The notes beneath the pieces are model-generated. The model saw only the letters and a program-made list of their open reading frames with translations, was not told where the DNA came from and did no database searches. From Cristatella mucedo (Eukaryota; Bryozoa; Phylactolaemata; Cristatellidae), in NCBI GenBank assembly GCA_009760855.2, contig WPIO01000009.1:4183001-4247000 (forward strand): a stretch of DNA of 64,000 nt, given 5' to 3'. The position numbers and the translations under genes were made by a program. Shown here in pieces: positions 54,540-64,000 of this stretch. How positions within the stretch are numbered: the stretch's first letter is position 1; each line of letters opens with the position of its first letter.

Positions 54540-55060
54540 TATCGAAGCAGTCGACCGCTGCTGCTAGCGACCCGTGCAGCGTGCGCGAGCAGCAGCCTGC
54601 CTGCACGCGGATCGCTTGCGTCAGCGTGCAGTCGAACGGCGCAATTAGGCCGAACTCTAACCTAGTCACGATGATTTGAGCTGGGCGGATGTTTTCGAAA
54701 CGGCATAGCTTTAGCCGTTCAGTCGTGTAGCGGCGGCTCCGAGCGTGTCACCGCATCTACGGCGCCTCTCGGAAGCCGTGCCGTCGAGTCGCGGCCACCA
54801 CGCCCGGTCGTTTGCCGCATACGCGGCTCTCTGCGGCTTCCTCGAGCAGTCGTAGTCGCAGGCTTAGTCGTCGTCGTTGCTGAGAGCATCGCTCTTGTCC
54901 AAAGGAGGCTGCCAGGGTTGGAGTGTCCCGAGCAGATTGTCCCCGCGCAGCCACCGCTTCCGTGGCGCACATGGCTTCTGCTTCCGCGGCGCACCGCCTG
55001 ACCGGTGCTGTAACCATCGAGTCGGCCCCGAGTGCACACGATGCATTTCTCTGCATCAGT
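54540..55060 (+). other. CpG-rich block in the presumed 3' UTR
   Basis: This block just after the VTI1B-like stop has many CG dinucleotides (for example around 54720-54830), unlike the flanking DNA. It is open in several frames on both strands, without recognised motif. It could be an unmethylated or regulatory island, or part of the 3' UTR only. Confidence 0.35.
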
Positions 55061-55716
55061 CCAGTGCGAGTCGAACGATGGCAACATTTCTTCTGTTAAC
55101 GTTGCTCGCTGGATAAGACATCGGTCGTCACTCTTAACTCGTTTGTTGATGTAAATGCCTCTGCCATGCATCTAGCTGCCGCGCTAGCCGAGTGATGGAG
55201 AGCCACTTAAAACGAGCCACTTAAACCTTCGAGCAGCCTCGTTGCTGTGCCAAAGACACGGCAAAACGTGTCGTTCTTTTTCCTTAGCATTACGCTATCG
55301 CAAGTCTGTTATTGCACACCATAGAAACCTTCGGGCTGGCAGTTCGGCCTCAATTTGTCAATGCTGCCTATCTATGCCTGCGTTTGGTGCCCTGCTGCTT
55401 CTGCTGGAAGCTCGGTGCACTGGCATCTCACTGCCAGTCCCGACTGCCAATCCTTGCAACAAATGGTAAACGATGCGGTTTCTAGGCGGTGGGTCGATGT
55501 CAGTTTTCGCATTTTCTTCTTCCTAGCAGACCCGTTTTGACTTACCACTGCCAGTGCTGATAAGCAGAGCAAATGATTTATGTGTGCCCATTATGCTCGG
55601 ATACTGTGCATCTAGCTGAGCTGATGCAGCAGTGCACTTAGATCGCTAAATGTCATCTTTCAGCAAGCAGAGGCTTCTTTGAGGTTCCATTGTCTCGGCA
55701 TGGCATTCTGTATGCA

Positions 55717-55722
55717 AATAAA
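55717..55722 (+). terminator. candidate poly(A) signal of the VTI1B-like gene
   Basis: AATAAA about 1.2 kb after the stop codon, followed within 30 bases by T/G-containing sequence. I noticed no earlier AATAAA between the stop and this point. Confidence 0.5.
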
Positions 55723-56040
55723 GTGTAACTATATCCTCCTGGATGGTTGTAATCGAGGGACATTCTCTTGTGGGCAAGGCTGCACTTCATGCAAATGATG
55801 ATCCGGCGGCGCCAGCTGAACCAGCCAAATTATGGCTGATAATCACTATTCTCGATTGTGTGAGTGTTCGGTAATCTAGGTCGAGCCTGGAATTACAACT
55901 GATTGCCTATCTCATGGTGCTGGCTTTCTAGCGGAAACCGTCACGGTCTCTCAGGGCTGATTGACGTCTTTCTTGCCACTCAAAACTTCGCTAGATGGCC
56001 GAGAAATAAGTAACAGGGACTATGTGCTGGTTTCGACAAG
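55723..56040. other. no gene seen
   Basis: Nothing recognised beyond the poly(A) signal. Confidence 0.4.
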
Positions 56041-56044
56041 CTGG

Positions 56045-56200
56045 CCATGGATACCTCTTAAGGTAAGGGGCTCGCTCCTAACGACAGAGGTCTCAGGTTC
56101 GAATCCTGCTTGGGTGATCCGTTATTGACAACTACAAACAGTGGTGATAGCTAATAAGGCTCTTCTGCCACTATACCATGAATGAGGCTGTTAAATATAT
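56045..56200 (+). mobile_element. S1 SINE
   Basis: tRNA-like head with caggttcgaatcctgctt as B-box (about 56095), S1 middle, the word taaggctcttctgccactat and gaggctgttaaat; a short TA-rich run follows at 56193-56225. Confidence 0.82.
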
Positions 56201-56235
56201 ATATATACATATGCATATATATGTGTGTGTGTTAA

Positions 56236-57260
56236 ATGTATGTTATATTTTTATAAATGAGGTTTTTAGATCAGCTAAGATGGAAATTCCACATAAGTTA
56301 ATCTGGCTTGTTCAGCCATCATCGAAGAATGTGGCGATATTGCCAATGCTATAGTCCGGCAGCTACTTAGATTTTTCAGCTGCTCGAAGCTGATCGAGCT
56401 TTCCAGAATGTTTCAGGTGAGAATGCGACCTTCACTCATGCCTTCCTCGTAAGCAGAACCCTCTAAACAGCAGTTGTGGAATTTCTCTCGTGCTTACGTC
56501 CCCCACCGTGCAGGCAAAGCAATATTTGGCAAATAAGTACTTGTTAATTAAATATAATATTTAGAGATTTCTATAAAATCCTAGGAGAAGTGTCTCTCAC
56601 CGAACATGGCTTCTTATGCAGCAAGAGCACCACTTTGTGGAACGGTAATCGTTATCAATGTAAGTACTTAGCATATTGCATCATTCATTTTTAATTTTGC
56701 GACTTTATTTATACATTGTCTCTCTGCCCCATTTAAACTTGGCATGGCTTACAGTATCAACTCCAGATTGAGGAGAAAAGTTTGAACGTGGACATGCTGG
56801 AAGCCATTGCATAGAGCTGCTATTGTATCCTTACTGACCTAGTTTTAGCAGATAGGCTTAGCAGAAAGAAAATCCAGATACGCAAACCTTTGTCATGCCA
56901 ACACGTGCCAATCTATATCCACCTAGATGCTAGGCAGATTGATTCTTTCTTGAAGTGTAGCTATCATGGCAGAGGCATTAGGACCACGGCTTGTTGATGA
57001 GCGGTTTCGAGCTGTGCTTCGAGGGGTCTTCAAAGCTAGAACTTGTTATGGTAGCCTAACTTAAGTCTTGCCCTGGCTGACCATTCGTAGGGGCAGGCTA
57101 AAGAAATGGCATGCCCCTTGTGGAGCCTGAAGTCCGGTGTAAATGCCTATTTATTCAGTCCTACCTTCCTTCTACTGATCTAGTTGGGCACCTTTGTTAT
57201 CAGGATTGGAGAGTGGTTCTAGCTCGAAAGTGTTCAGGATGCATCGAAGGGACCTCACCA
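56236..57260. other. no gene seen
   Basis: A short repeat of the S1 end (gaggtttttagatcagctaa, 56259) is present. Otherwise no recognised feature. Confidence 0.4.
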
Positions 57261-57261
57261 A

Positions 57262-57440
57262 TAATGGTGAGCCGTGGCGGCACTAGGTAAGGCGGTTGCT
57301 TTTCACGACCTCGGTCCCGATGTCGTGGGTTATAATCCTGTGCTGGGCGATCCTTTATCGCCACTGCAAGCGATGGTTATAGCCTTAAAGGCTCTTCTGT
57401 TGCTATACAAAAGAGGCTGTTAAATCAGCTAGTATTTAAT
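57262..57440 (+). mobile_element. S1 SINE, full length
   Basis: Head ggtgagccgtggcggcacta, B-box gtgggttataatcctgtg (damaged), middle cactgcaagcgatggttata, palindromic agccttaaaggct, and tail ctgttgctatacaaaagagg, then ttaaatcagctag. Confidence 0.88.
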
Positions 57441-57455
57441 TTAATTTACCAACTG

Positions 57456-57485
57456 CGATCTGAGGGGCTGCAGCCCCTCAGATCG
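57456..57485. repeat. perfect 30-bp palindrome
   Basis: Half-site CGATCTGAGGGGCTG, with its exact reverse complement directly after and no spacer. The centre is a PstI-type CTGCAG. It lies just after an S1 SINE. Confidence 0.97.
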
Positions 57486-57599
57486 GCAACTGGCTGGATC
57501 ACCTGGTTAGAGAGCGTCAACCTGCACTATACAGGTGGCCTTAACATGGCTTTCATCCTGGAAAAGAGTTCATACCAGCTGCCTTTGCAAGCAGTTATG

Positions 57600-58095
57600 G
57601 CTTCTTGCAAAGTTTACTTCCGCTGACCCACAAGGCCCGCCACGGCTTAGCTCCTTCGTACTTAGCTGAACTGCTGCATCAGTTTCAGCCTGTTCGTGCC
57701 CTCAGGTCCTGTGTGGACAATAAATTAGCTGTCCCATTCCTCCGCTTAAAGACAGTTGGCGACAGAAGCTTTAGCTCTGCAGGTCCTAGACTGTGGAACT
57801 CGCTTCCACAATTCTTACGCAACGACAACTACTCTCCAACTGCCGACTATGGCACATCTTTTTCAGTTGTCCTGAACTGCTACTTCTATGCTACTCACTA
57901 CCTCAACTGCACTCCTAACTCTGCTATGCTTCCCACTTTCTCTTTGTTGCATGAGACAAAGTCTGTTGGCTACCGAATGTGTACCGGAAGCCGCTCAGGC
58001 TGTGAGTGCACTATACAAAACTCTCCTGTGTAACACCCACATGGTCTGTATGACTTTGCGGAGTTACTGACGGAGATACATTACATTACATTACT
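57600..58095 (+). mobile_element. L2 family B 3' end, young
   Basis: It has an open frame of 142 codons for the family B C-terminus: LTHKARHGLAPSYLAELLHQ, RALRSCVDNKLAVPFLRLK, GPRLWNSLPQFLRNDNY, ending at 58033. The 3' region and a tail of attacatt units (58080-58098) follow. It preserves the frame lost at about 45600 in the long copy. Confidence 0.9.
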
Positions 58096-58440
58096 TATAT
58101 TTACTCAAGTGGTCGACGCGAATGGGCGTAGGCCCTGTCATGCTCTACTCTAATAAGCTTCTTGGGAAAAGTATTATCGAATAGGGTGGTGAAATGTCAC
58201 CAGCTTTCATGGGGGCCGGCTTAGTTATACGCGTAGCCACATTATCCAATGCACTTTAGAGCACGACATACTATGATTGAAAGGGTTCCAAAAAAGGTCT
58301 TCGGTCAGCAATGGTCAGCAAAGACAAACCGAGGGCTTGCTTTAGAGCTGCTGGGAATGATTGCTTGGAATAGAATGAAACCTACCGAACACTGTTCAGC
58401 ATGTGAACTGGTGGGGAGACATTAAGTTGCTGCAGACTTC
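58096..58440. other. no gene seen
   Basis: Nothing recognised between the two family B copies. Confidence 0.4.
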
Positions 58441-58444
58441 GACC

Positions 58445-58795
58445 TCGTCTGCATTCTTTTGAAGCTTTTACTCTGCAGATCCTAGACTGTGGAACTTACT
58501 TTCATGTTTCTTGCACAACAGCAACTACTCTCCTGCTGCCAACTATGGCACATCTTTCCAGCGGTCCTGAGCTGCTACTTCCATGCTACTTGCTACTTCA
58601 ACTGCTCTTCTGACTCAGCAATGCTGCCAACTTTCTCTTTATTGTATGAGATGTCTGAGAAGTCTGTTGGCTACCGAATACGTACCGAAAGCAGCTTAGC
58701 CTGTGAGTTTGCTATAAAAAAAACTCCTCCGTAAGACCTGCATAGTCTCTCTGGCTTTGCGGAGTTACAGACGGAGATACATTATGCTACATTAC
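58445..58795 (+). mobile_element. L2 family B 3' end, older
   Basis: It follows the same C-terminal and 3' sequence as 57760-58095 (tctgcagatcctagactgtg, then ctactctcctgctgccaact, then gttacagacggagatacatt). It is more diverged, with broken frames. Confidence 0.82.
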
Positions 58796-60262
58796 ATAAC
58801 ATCTTGGTAGAGCATAGAGCATTTGCATTACGACCCCATCGCCTGCCTGCAGGCAGTGTTGTGCCATCGTTTTGATGAAATCACGCGGAGGCTGGATAAC
58901 CACCCTTTAAATGAGAACACCAGCTAAATGTCGACCTGCTCGAGCGTTGCATATAAACACTCCTTCCTGGTAGGGGGGGGCTCACCTGGTATGCACTGTA
59001 CTTTAATGTCTGAATTGAAGTGGGCTATCAAGGACTTGGGCTGCCCGGATAGTTAGAACTAAGCTGGTGCGCTGATGCTCTGGCTTGGCTGTCGCATTAA
59101 CTGTGCCAATGCTTGCTCTTACTTCAGACTCTGCAACACGATCGCCCAGCATTAGAGACAACGATGGAATCAAAATCCTCAGAGGACTACCGTAAACAGA
59201 TTGTTTCCATTGAGCAAACATTTGCTTGCCATGTAGACTGTTTACAAGCCATCACAGCTTTTTGATAAAGACCCACGGCCCTTTTTTCGAAGTCTGGTCG
59301 GTTGTCTGCCCCGGAAAGCAGTGTTTCTTCACGGAATTTTGTCCTCAGTCGACGTCGACCGAGACCAGCTGCTAGACTCGGCCTCGCTAGGCCTGATAAT
59401 TGAATCGCGGTGACTCACTCGTGTACAGCTAATTCGTTAGGCTCTGACAGATTAGGTTCACAATAGGTCATGAGCCCTGCAGAGCTTTCTGTGGCAGCTG
59501 CCCAAAGATAAAGCATTACTATTGTATCACCTAGAACAGTGTGCCCGACTCGAGTCCTAGCTGGGTTCGCATCTGCCGGGATGCAGGCAGGCAGGCAGCA
59601 GCAGGCTCTCCGATCTCTTTTGGCTGCTTGCCTTCGTCTCCAGTGACGTGATAAGTCTCTGCGGCTGCAAACTCTAAGCTCTTGTGCAGCGCCCCTCATC
59701 CCCTGAGCGAGTCAGTCCACTCGGCTTTGCTCGACTTGCACCCACCCGCTGCTGTTTCGGGTGTCCGCAGTGCTGTGGAATCGGCCATGCTTTTCTAGCT
59801 CCGAAATCTTTAACCTATGCTGCTACCCCATGCACTGACCAGTTAAGCCAAATCACGGGGCGGACTCCATGGCGCAATTTGCAGCAGGTGACTCCTGGTC
59901 TGCTGATCAGGAGCCTGCTATGACCGACCGATAAGACCTCAGCTGTCGTCGACGGCCGAGGCATCTGTCACCGAACGACGATCTCGGCATCAGAGATAGA
60001 GAAGAAGTTGTGAGCTGTTAGTGCAATCGAAAGGAGGCCGATATTATCTGGACACGAAGGAGGGACGGTGCTGCTGAGCCAAAAGCAGCAGCACAGCAGC
60101 ATTGTCATGCGTTTAAGTCAGTAGCTGGCAGGTGGTATCGAAATAATTGATAGCGATTGGAGCTGCGATGGAGAGCCACTCGAGTGGTTATGGTTAAGGT
60201 CGTGTCTCGAGAGGTCACAGACAAAATCGGAATATGAGCTCCCTCAGGCGACTCTCGAAGAG
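58796..60262. other. no gene seen
   Basis: Short open frames only; no repeat family recognised. Confidence 0.4.
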
Positions 60263-60264
60263 CA

Positions 60265-60349
60265 TCTGCTCTTCAATAATAATAATATTAATAATGTACT
60301 TGATAAAGCACCCTCAGAGAACTTAATTTTTTTAGGCGCTTTACAACCG

Positions 60350-60351
<2 letters not shown>
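60265..60351 (-). mobile_element. L2 family A tail-only copy
   Basis: Only the last ~75 bp of family A is present: ATT-type tail (aataataataatattaataa on the plus strand), then the conserved hairpin (agcaccctcagagaactt, then ttaggcgcttta). It is followed by a TA tract. Confidence 0.82.
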
Positions 60352-60392
<41 letters not shown>

Positions 60393-60452
60393 GAATATAT
60401 ATATATATATATCGAATACATATACTGAATATATATATATATATCGAATAAG

Positions 60453-60480
<28 letters not shown>
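60352..60480. repeat. (TA)n compound repeat
   Basis: Three TA tracts separated by cgaata and tgaata words. Confidence 0.95.
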
Positions 60481-60483
<3 letters not shown>

Positions 60484-60630
60484 TTGTCCCTCGTTTGTTG
60501 CGGTTAATCATCAGTTCCAGAGTCAACGTGATAAGTGAATTTCCACAAAGTTGGATTGTTTATTTATAAATCGAATATTTTTGTAGTTGGAGCTATATAG
60601 CTTTGCTTCATTATTTATGGCATCGCTATA
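60481..60630 (+). mobile_element. Tigger/pogo-like DNA transposon end
   Basis: It begins cagttgtccctcgtttgttg directly after a TA dinucleotide, then gcggttaatcatcagttcca and gtgataagtgaatttccaca. This matches from memory the terminal sequence of a widespread TA-targeting pogo/Tigger-type element of animals (cagttgtccctcg, with cgcgataagtgaatttcc). No matching right terminus was found in the next 250 bp, so it is truncated or its end is too diverged to see. It encodes no protein. Confidence 0.6.
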
Positions 60631-60734
60631 GCAGATCTGACTTAATGAAAAGTTCAAAAGAGCTTACTTGCATGATAGTCCTGTTAATGGTGCTGTAATG
60701 GTAGGATCACATCACTCTTTGTACAAATTGACCT

Positions 60735-62470
60735 AATAATAACAATAATAATAATAATTCACTTGATAAAGCACCCTCAGCGAACGCAATATCTTTCTAT
60801 GTGCTTTACATTTGCTGCAGAGGAAAACGCGATTGAAGGGTGAATAATATCATGGTTTATAAACAACATAAATAACATGGTTAGGGGTGACATGCACAGG
60901 GTCAGCATGCAAATGTGGTTAGTGGCAGCATGCACGGTGCATAAGCACATGAAGGACGAATCACAGGGATTCACTGAATGCGTCATAAATAGGTGTTTTT
61001 AAGTTCTTTTTCAATGCAGTCAAGTCAGGGGATGTTCTGACGCAAGTCGGGAGTGAGTTCCAGGCTTTGGGAGCATACGAACTAAACGCATAGTCTCCAA
61101 CGGATTTGAGGTTTGTATGAGGTAATGTAAACTATTGGATTCCGAAAAGCAGGTGGAACGATGCTTTGCCTTGTAGGGGAGTAGATCTGAAAAGTATGCT
61201 GGAGCCAAAGAATGAAGGGACCTAAAGGTGAGTGACAAAACCTTGAAGTCAATCCGTTGCTTGACTGGGAGCCAGTGCAAGTCGGCGAGAAGTGGTGTGA
61301 TGTGGCAACTGCGAAGCTCACGACAGACAAGCCTAGCTGTGGAGTTTTGCACAAGCTGTAATCCCCTGATTGCACATGCCGGTAGGCCAGCGAGCAGTGA
61401 GTTACAGAAGTCAGACGGATGTTACAAATGCATGGACCAACTTAGATGTGGTATCCTTATCTAAACAAGCCCAAATTTTAGCAATGTTATGTATCTGAAA
61501 GTAGGCAGATTTGATTGTGGAGCTGATGTTGTCGTCTAACGAAAGATCACTTTGGAACATGACACCTAGATTTCGAGCTGATTCGACAAGAGATATGCTG
61601 GCAGAGCCAATTTTGAACGTCAGCCTTTCCAATTTCTGAATCACACTGGGTTAGCCCATAACTAATAAGTTAGTTTTATCATCGTTTAGTTTAAGAAAAT
61701 TTGCTGCCATCCATGTGCGGATGTCATGAATACATGCAGCAAGTGAGTTGAGAGAATTCGAGGTGCTCAAAGGCTGGGAGGGATCAAAGCAAAAGTACAA
61801 CTGAGTGTCATCCGCATAGAAGTGAAAGCCTAGATTGTGCTTGGCAATCACATCAGCAAGAGGGAGAGTATAAACTGTGAAAAGAACCGGACCCAGCACG
61901 GACCCCTGCGGTACCCCATATTTCAGAGGTACCTCAGACGATCTTTGTCCATTCACGTCAATACTCTGGAGTCTCTCACTGAGATAGCACCTAGCACCAT
62001 TGCAGAGCATTGCCAGTGATGCCCAGGCGAGATGAGAGGCGCTCTACAAAAACTTGGTGATCGATAGTATCAAAAGCTGCCGAAAGATCAAGCAAAACAA
62101 GCATAGAGACTCTACCCATGTCTGCACTCTTAAGTAGGTCGTTATACACCCGAAGCAATGCTGACTCTGTGGGGTGATTAGCTCTAAAGCCAGACTGGAA
62201 CTTACTAGCTAGGTTGGAAGTTTCAATATGAGTTCAGCTGGTCAGCCACGACTCGTTCCAGTGTCTTTGATAGGAATGGTAGAAGGGAGACTGGGCGGTA
62301 GTTGCTCGAGTTCTCTTGGTCCAGTGTCGCTTTCTTAAGAAGTGGCCTGACTACAGCTTTTTTGAAAGGTGCTGGGACATTACCTGAGGCCAATGACATA
62401 TTAGTGATGTTAGTTATGCATGGCAGCAGCAGATGAATGCAACAGGACAGTGGGAATAGGGTCAAAAAGA
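60735..62470 (-). mobile_element. L2 family A LINE, 1.7-kb young copy
   Basis: On the minus strand it runs from the RT N-terminal half (RPLLKKATLD and YRPVSLLPFLSKTLERVVADQL, 62223-62465) through [34 protein letters not shown] (about 61790-61840) and KLNDDKTNLLVMG (61651) to the C-terminus (61020-61352), the hairpin and the ATT tail at 60735-60760. Only a few frame breaks are seen. Catalytic YADD is intact, unlike the 7500 copy. The endonuclease half is missing through 5' truncation. Confidence 0.9.
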
Positions 62471-64000
62471 CTTGTCTTCTTTGTTTGGGATATGAACTTC
62501 AGGACGAGATCACTCAACAAAAGCAAACACCTGATCTTCTTTTGTTATATAGAATGGCTGCTCAGGCCCTTGATGTTTGTTGGAAGTTTTTACTATTACT
62601 AGAGATAATACTTATATTAATATTAATTATTACTATATTAATATATTAACTATATATTAATAATACTTAGAGAGAGACAGAGAGATTAGTGTTCTCATTG
62701 CAGATCTGGGCCATGGCATTTGCCACCGAAATTGCAAGAGGGTGTGGGGATGCACAAAGCATGTAAAGCAGATTCTGGTGCCTTTCATCTCCATGAACTC
62801 TTGGGCGAACTGGCAGTTCACTTGTCTCGATCAGATGTCTGTTGTTTTATTTAATTACATTAGGCAATCAGCTTTCTTAATATAGGTTATTGTGACAAGT
62901 CCAGATTTGGCCCCCTCAGTTGTGTCATCGTGACTAATTGCCAAAATTATTTTTATTCATATAAAAATAGTTATTTTTGCAATCATTCAGTACTGAATTA
63001 TATAGCAGTAGTAGCTCATTCGCTCTTATTAGACTGCTGCTTTGCCAAATATCCACCACCGAACCTATGCGTTTGAAAGGATCGTTCATTGCTGGCTAGC
63101 AGCGTAGTCAGTAATCTGCCGCGAGGTGTTTCCCTTCAGATTGAGATCGAGGATAGCAGAGACAACCCATGCGAGTGTCCCTGATGACGGCGGTTGGATA
63201 ATCTTGCCACCAGCCTCCTTGTTAGGCAATAGCAAAATCTCGTGCTCTCATGCAAGGCATGTAGAACGATGACTTTGCACATCGTTCTATGCTAAGCAGT
63301 CTAAGCAGCAGCAACGTCTTCCTTATTGCTATCAAGTGCGATAAAGTAGCTGTCCCATGATTGTTAGCTGCACATACTCTCATGAAATAGGCTCAATGCT
63401 TAGCAATTTTTCTTGCATTGCTGACATGCAACCCTGGCTGCTTTCCGAACTGGTTTTCCCTGCTGACTCCACTAATCTCAATAGGCACGTTGAACTATCG
63501 TCTCCACCTCTGTACTCGATGTTTGCTTCATCTGGTTTGGACTGAACTACTTGCCAGTTTGAAGATAGGTCAAGGTCTTTGTGCAGCTTGGGGCCGGTTG
63601 CTTCAGCAGAAACAACCGAGCTCGAGGAACTCGAAGAGGCAGCCAGCCACTGATCTGGCTAGTCAAACGACTGTTCTGAACCGCATGGTTTATTACTATT
63701 GTTCTCTCGCCTACTGAACGACTGCACCCCGGCAGGTGATCAAGTAATGGATGTATGGATAGCCGTGAGGGCTGCAGCCATCAATGCAGCCGCAAGACAT
63801 TTGCTCTTGTTGCTAATGTCAGCGTGAGCGATGCTACACGAAGGCCTTCCCCTGCTACGACAGTTGCTATGCCGAGCCCGCCAGGCTTGTTCGGCGTTCG
63901 GCATCGAGGCGCCAGCCAACTAGCTTAATGTGGCTAATTATCGCCTGGCTGCTGCACTGCTCGACAGCAGCTCGAAACTGGTTCGTCTGACTGCACCAAG
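62471..64000. other. no gene seen
   Basis: An AT-rich start (62590-62670, with tattaat words) is followed by unique-looking sequence. Open frames are under 100 codons and unrecognised. Confidence 0.4.

Overview
This window reads as nuclear DNA from an invertebrate metazoan. It carries one intron-rich gene with GT-AG introns, has no operons or bacterial features, and is dense in L2-clade LINEs, tRNA-derived SINEs, an old hAT transposon and long CA/GT, TA and TC microsatellites. I cannot fix the phylum from sequence alone.

The central result is a complete split gene for a VTI1B-type Qb-SNARE on the + strand. It has seven exons (11362-11464, 18409-18467, 29444-29554, 34337-34387, 46672-46845, 53715-53776, 54412-54505). 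The 654 coding bases give 217 residues plus stop, every splice phase matches, and the gene spans 43 kb. Introns 1 to 5 are 4.8-12.3 kb and intron 6 is 635 bp. Exon 1 starts about 180 bp downstream of a LINE tail, and a candidate AATAAA lies at 55717.

Layout: 1-3.6 kb has LINE fragments, a SINE and an unassigned inverted-repeat element. 4.4-9.3 kb is a degenerate ZBED5/EPM2AIP1-like hAT transposon with a younger L2 copy inside it. 10.9-55.7 kb is the VTI1B-like gene, with introns made largely of L2 fragments (I call the families A, B, C and D), SINEs of two tRNA-derived families (S1, S2) and microsatellites. 42.5-45.9 kb, in intron 4, holds the best preserved LINE, a family B copy whose endonuclease and reverse transcriptase are broken only by one stop and one small frameshift in the part I read. 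55.7-64 kb has more SINE and L2 copies, a perfect 30-bp palindrome, a Tigger/pogo-like terminal fragment and a 1.7-kb family A copy.

The parts fit one picture: a host trafficking gene whose introns have grown by retrotransposition. L2 families supply the reverse transcriptase. The S2 SINE ends in a sequence very like the family A LINE 3' tail, which suggests it is moved by that LINE. No CRISPR, virus or toxin gene was seen. Family names A-D, S1 and S2 are my own labels, and element boundaries are approximate to about 10-30 bp unless a precise junction is stated.
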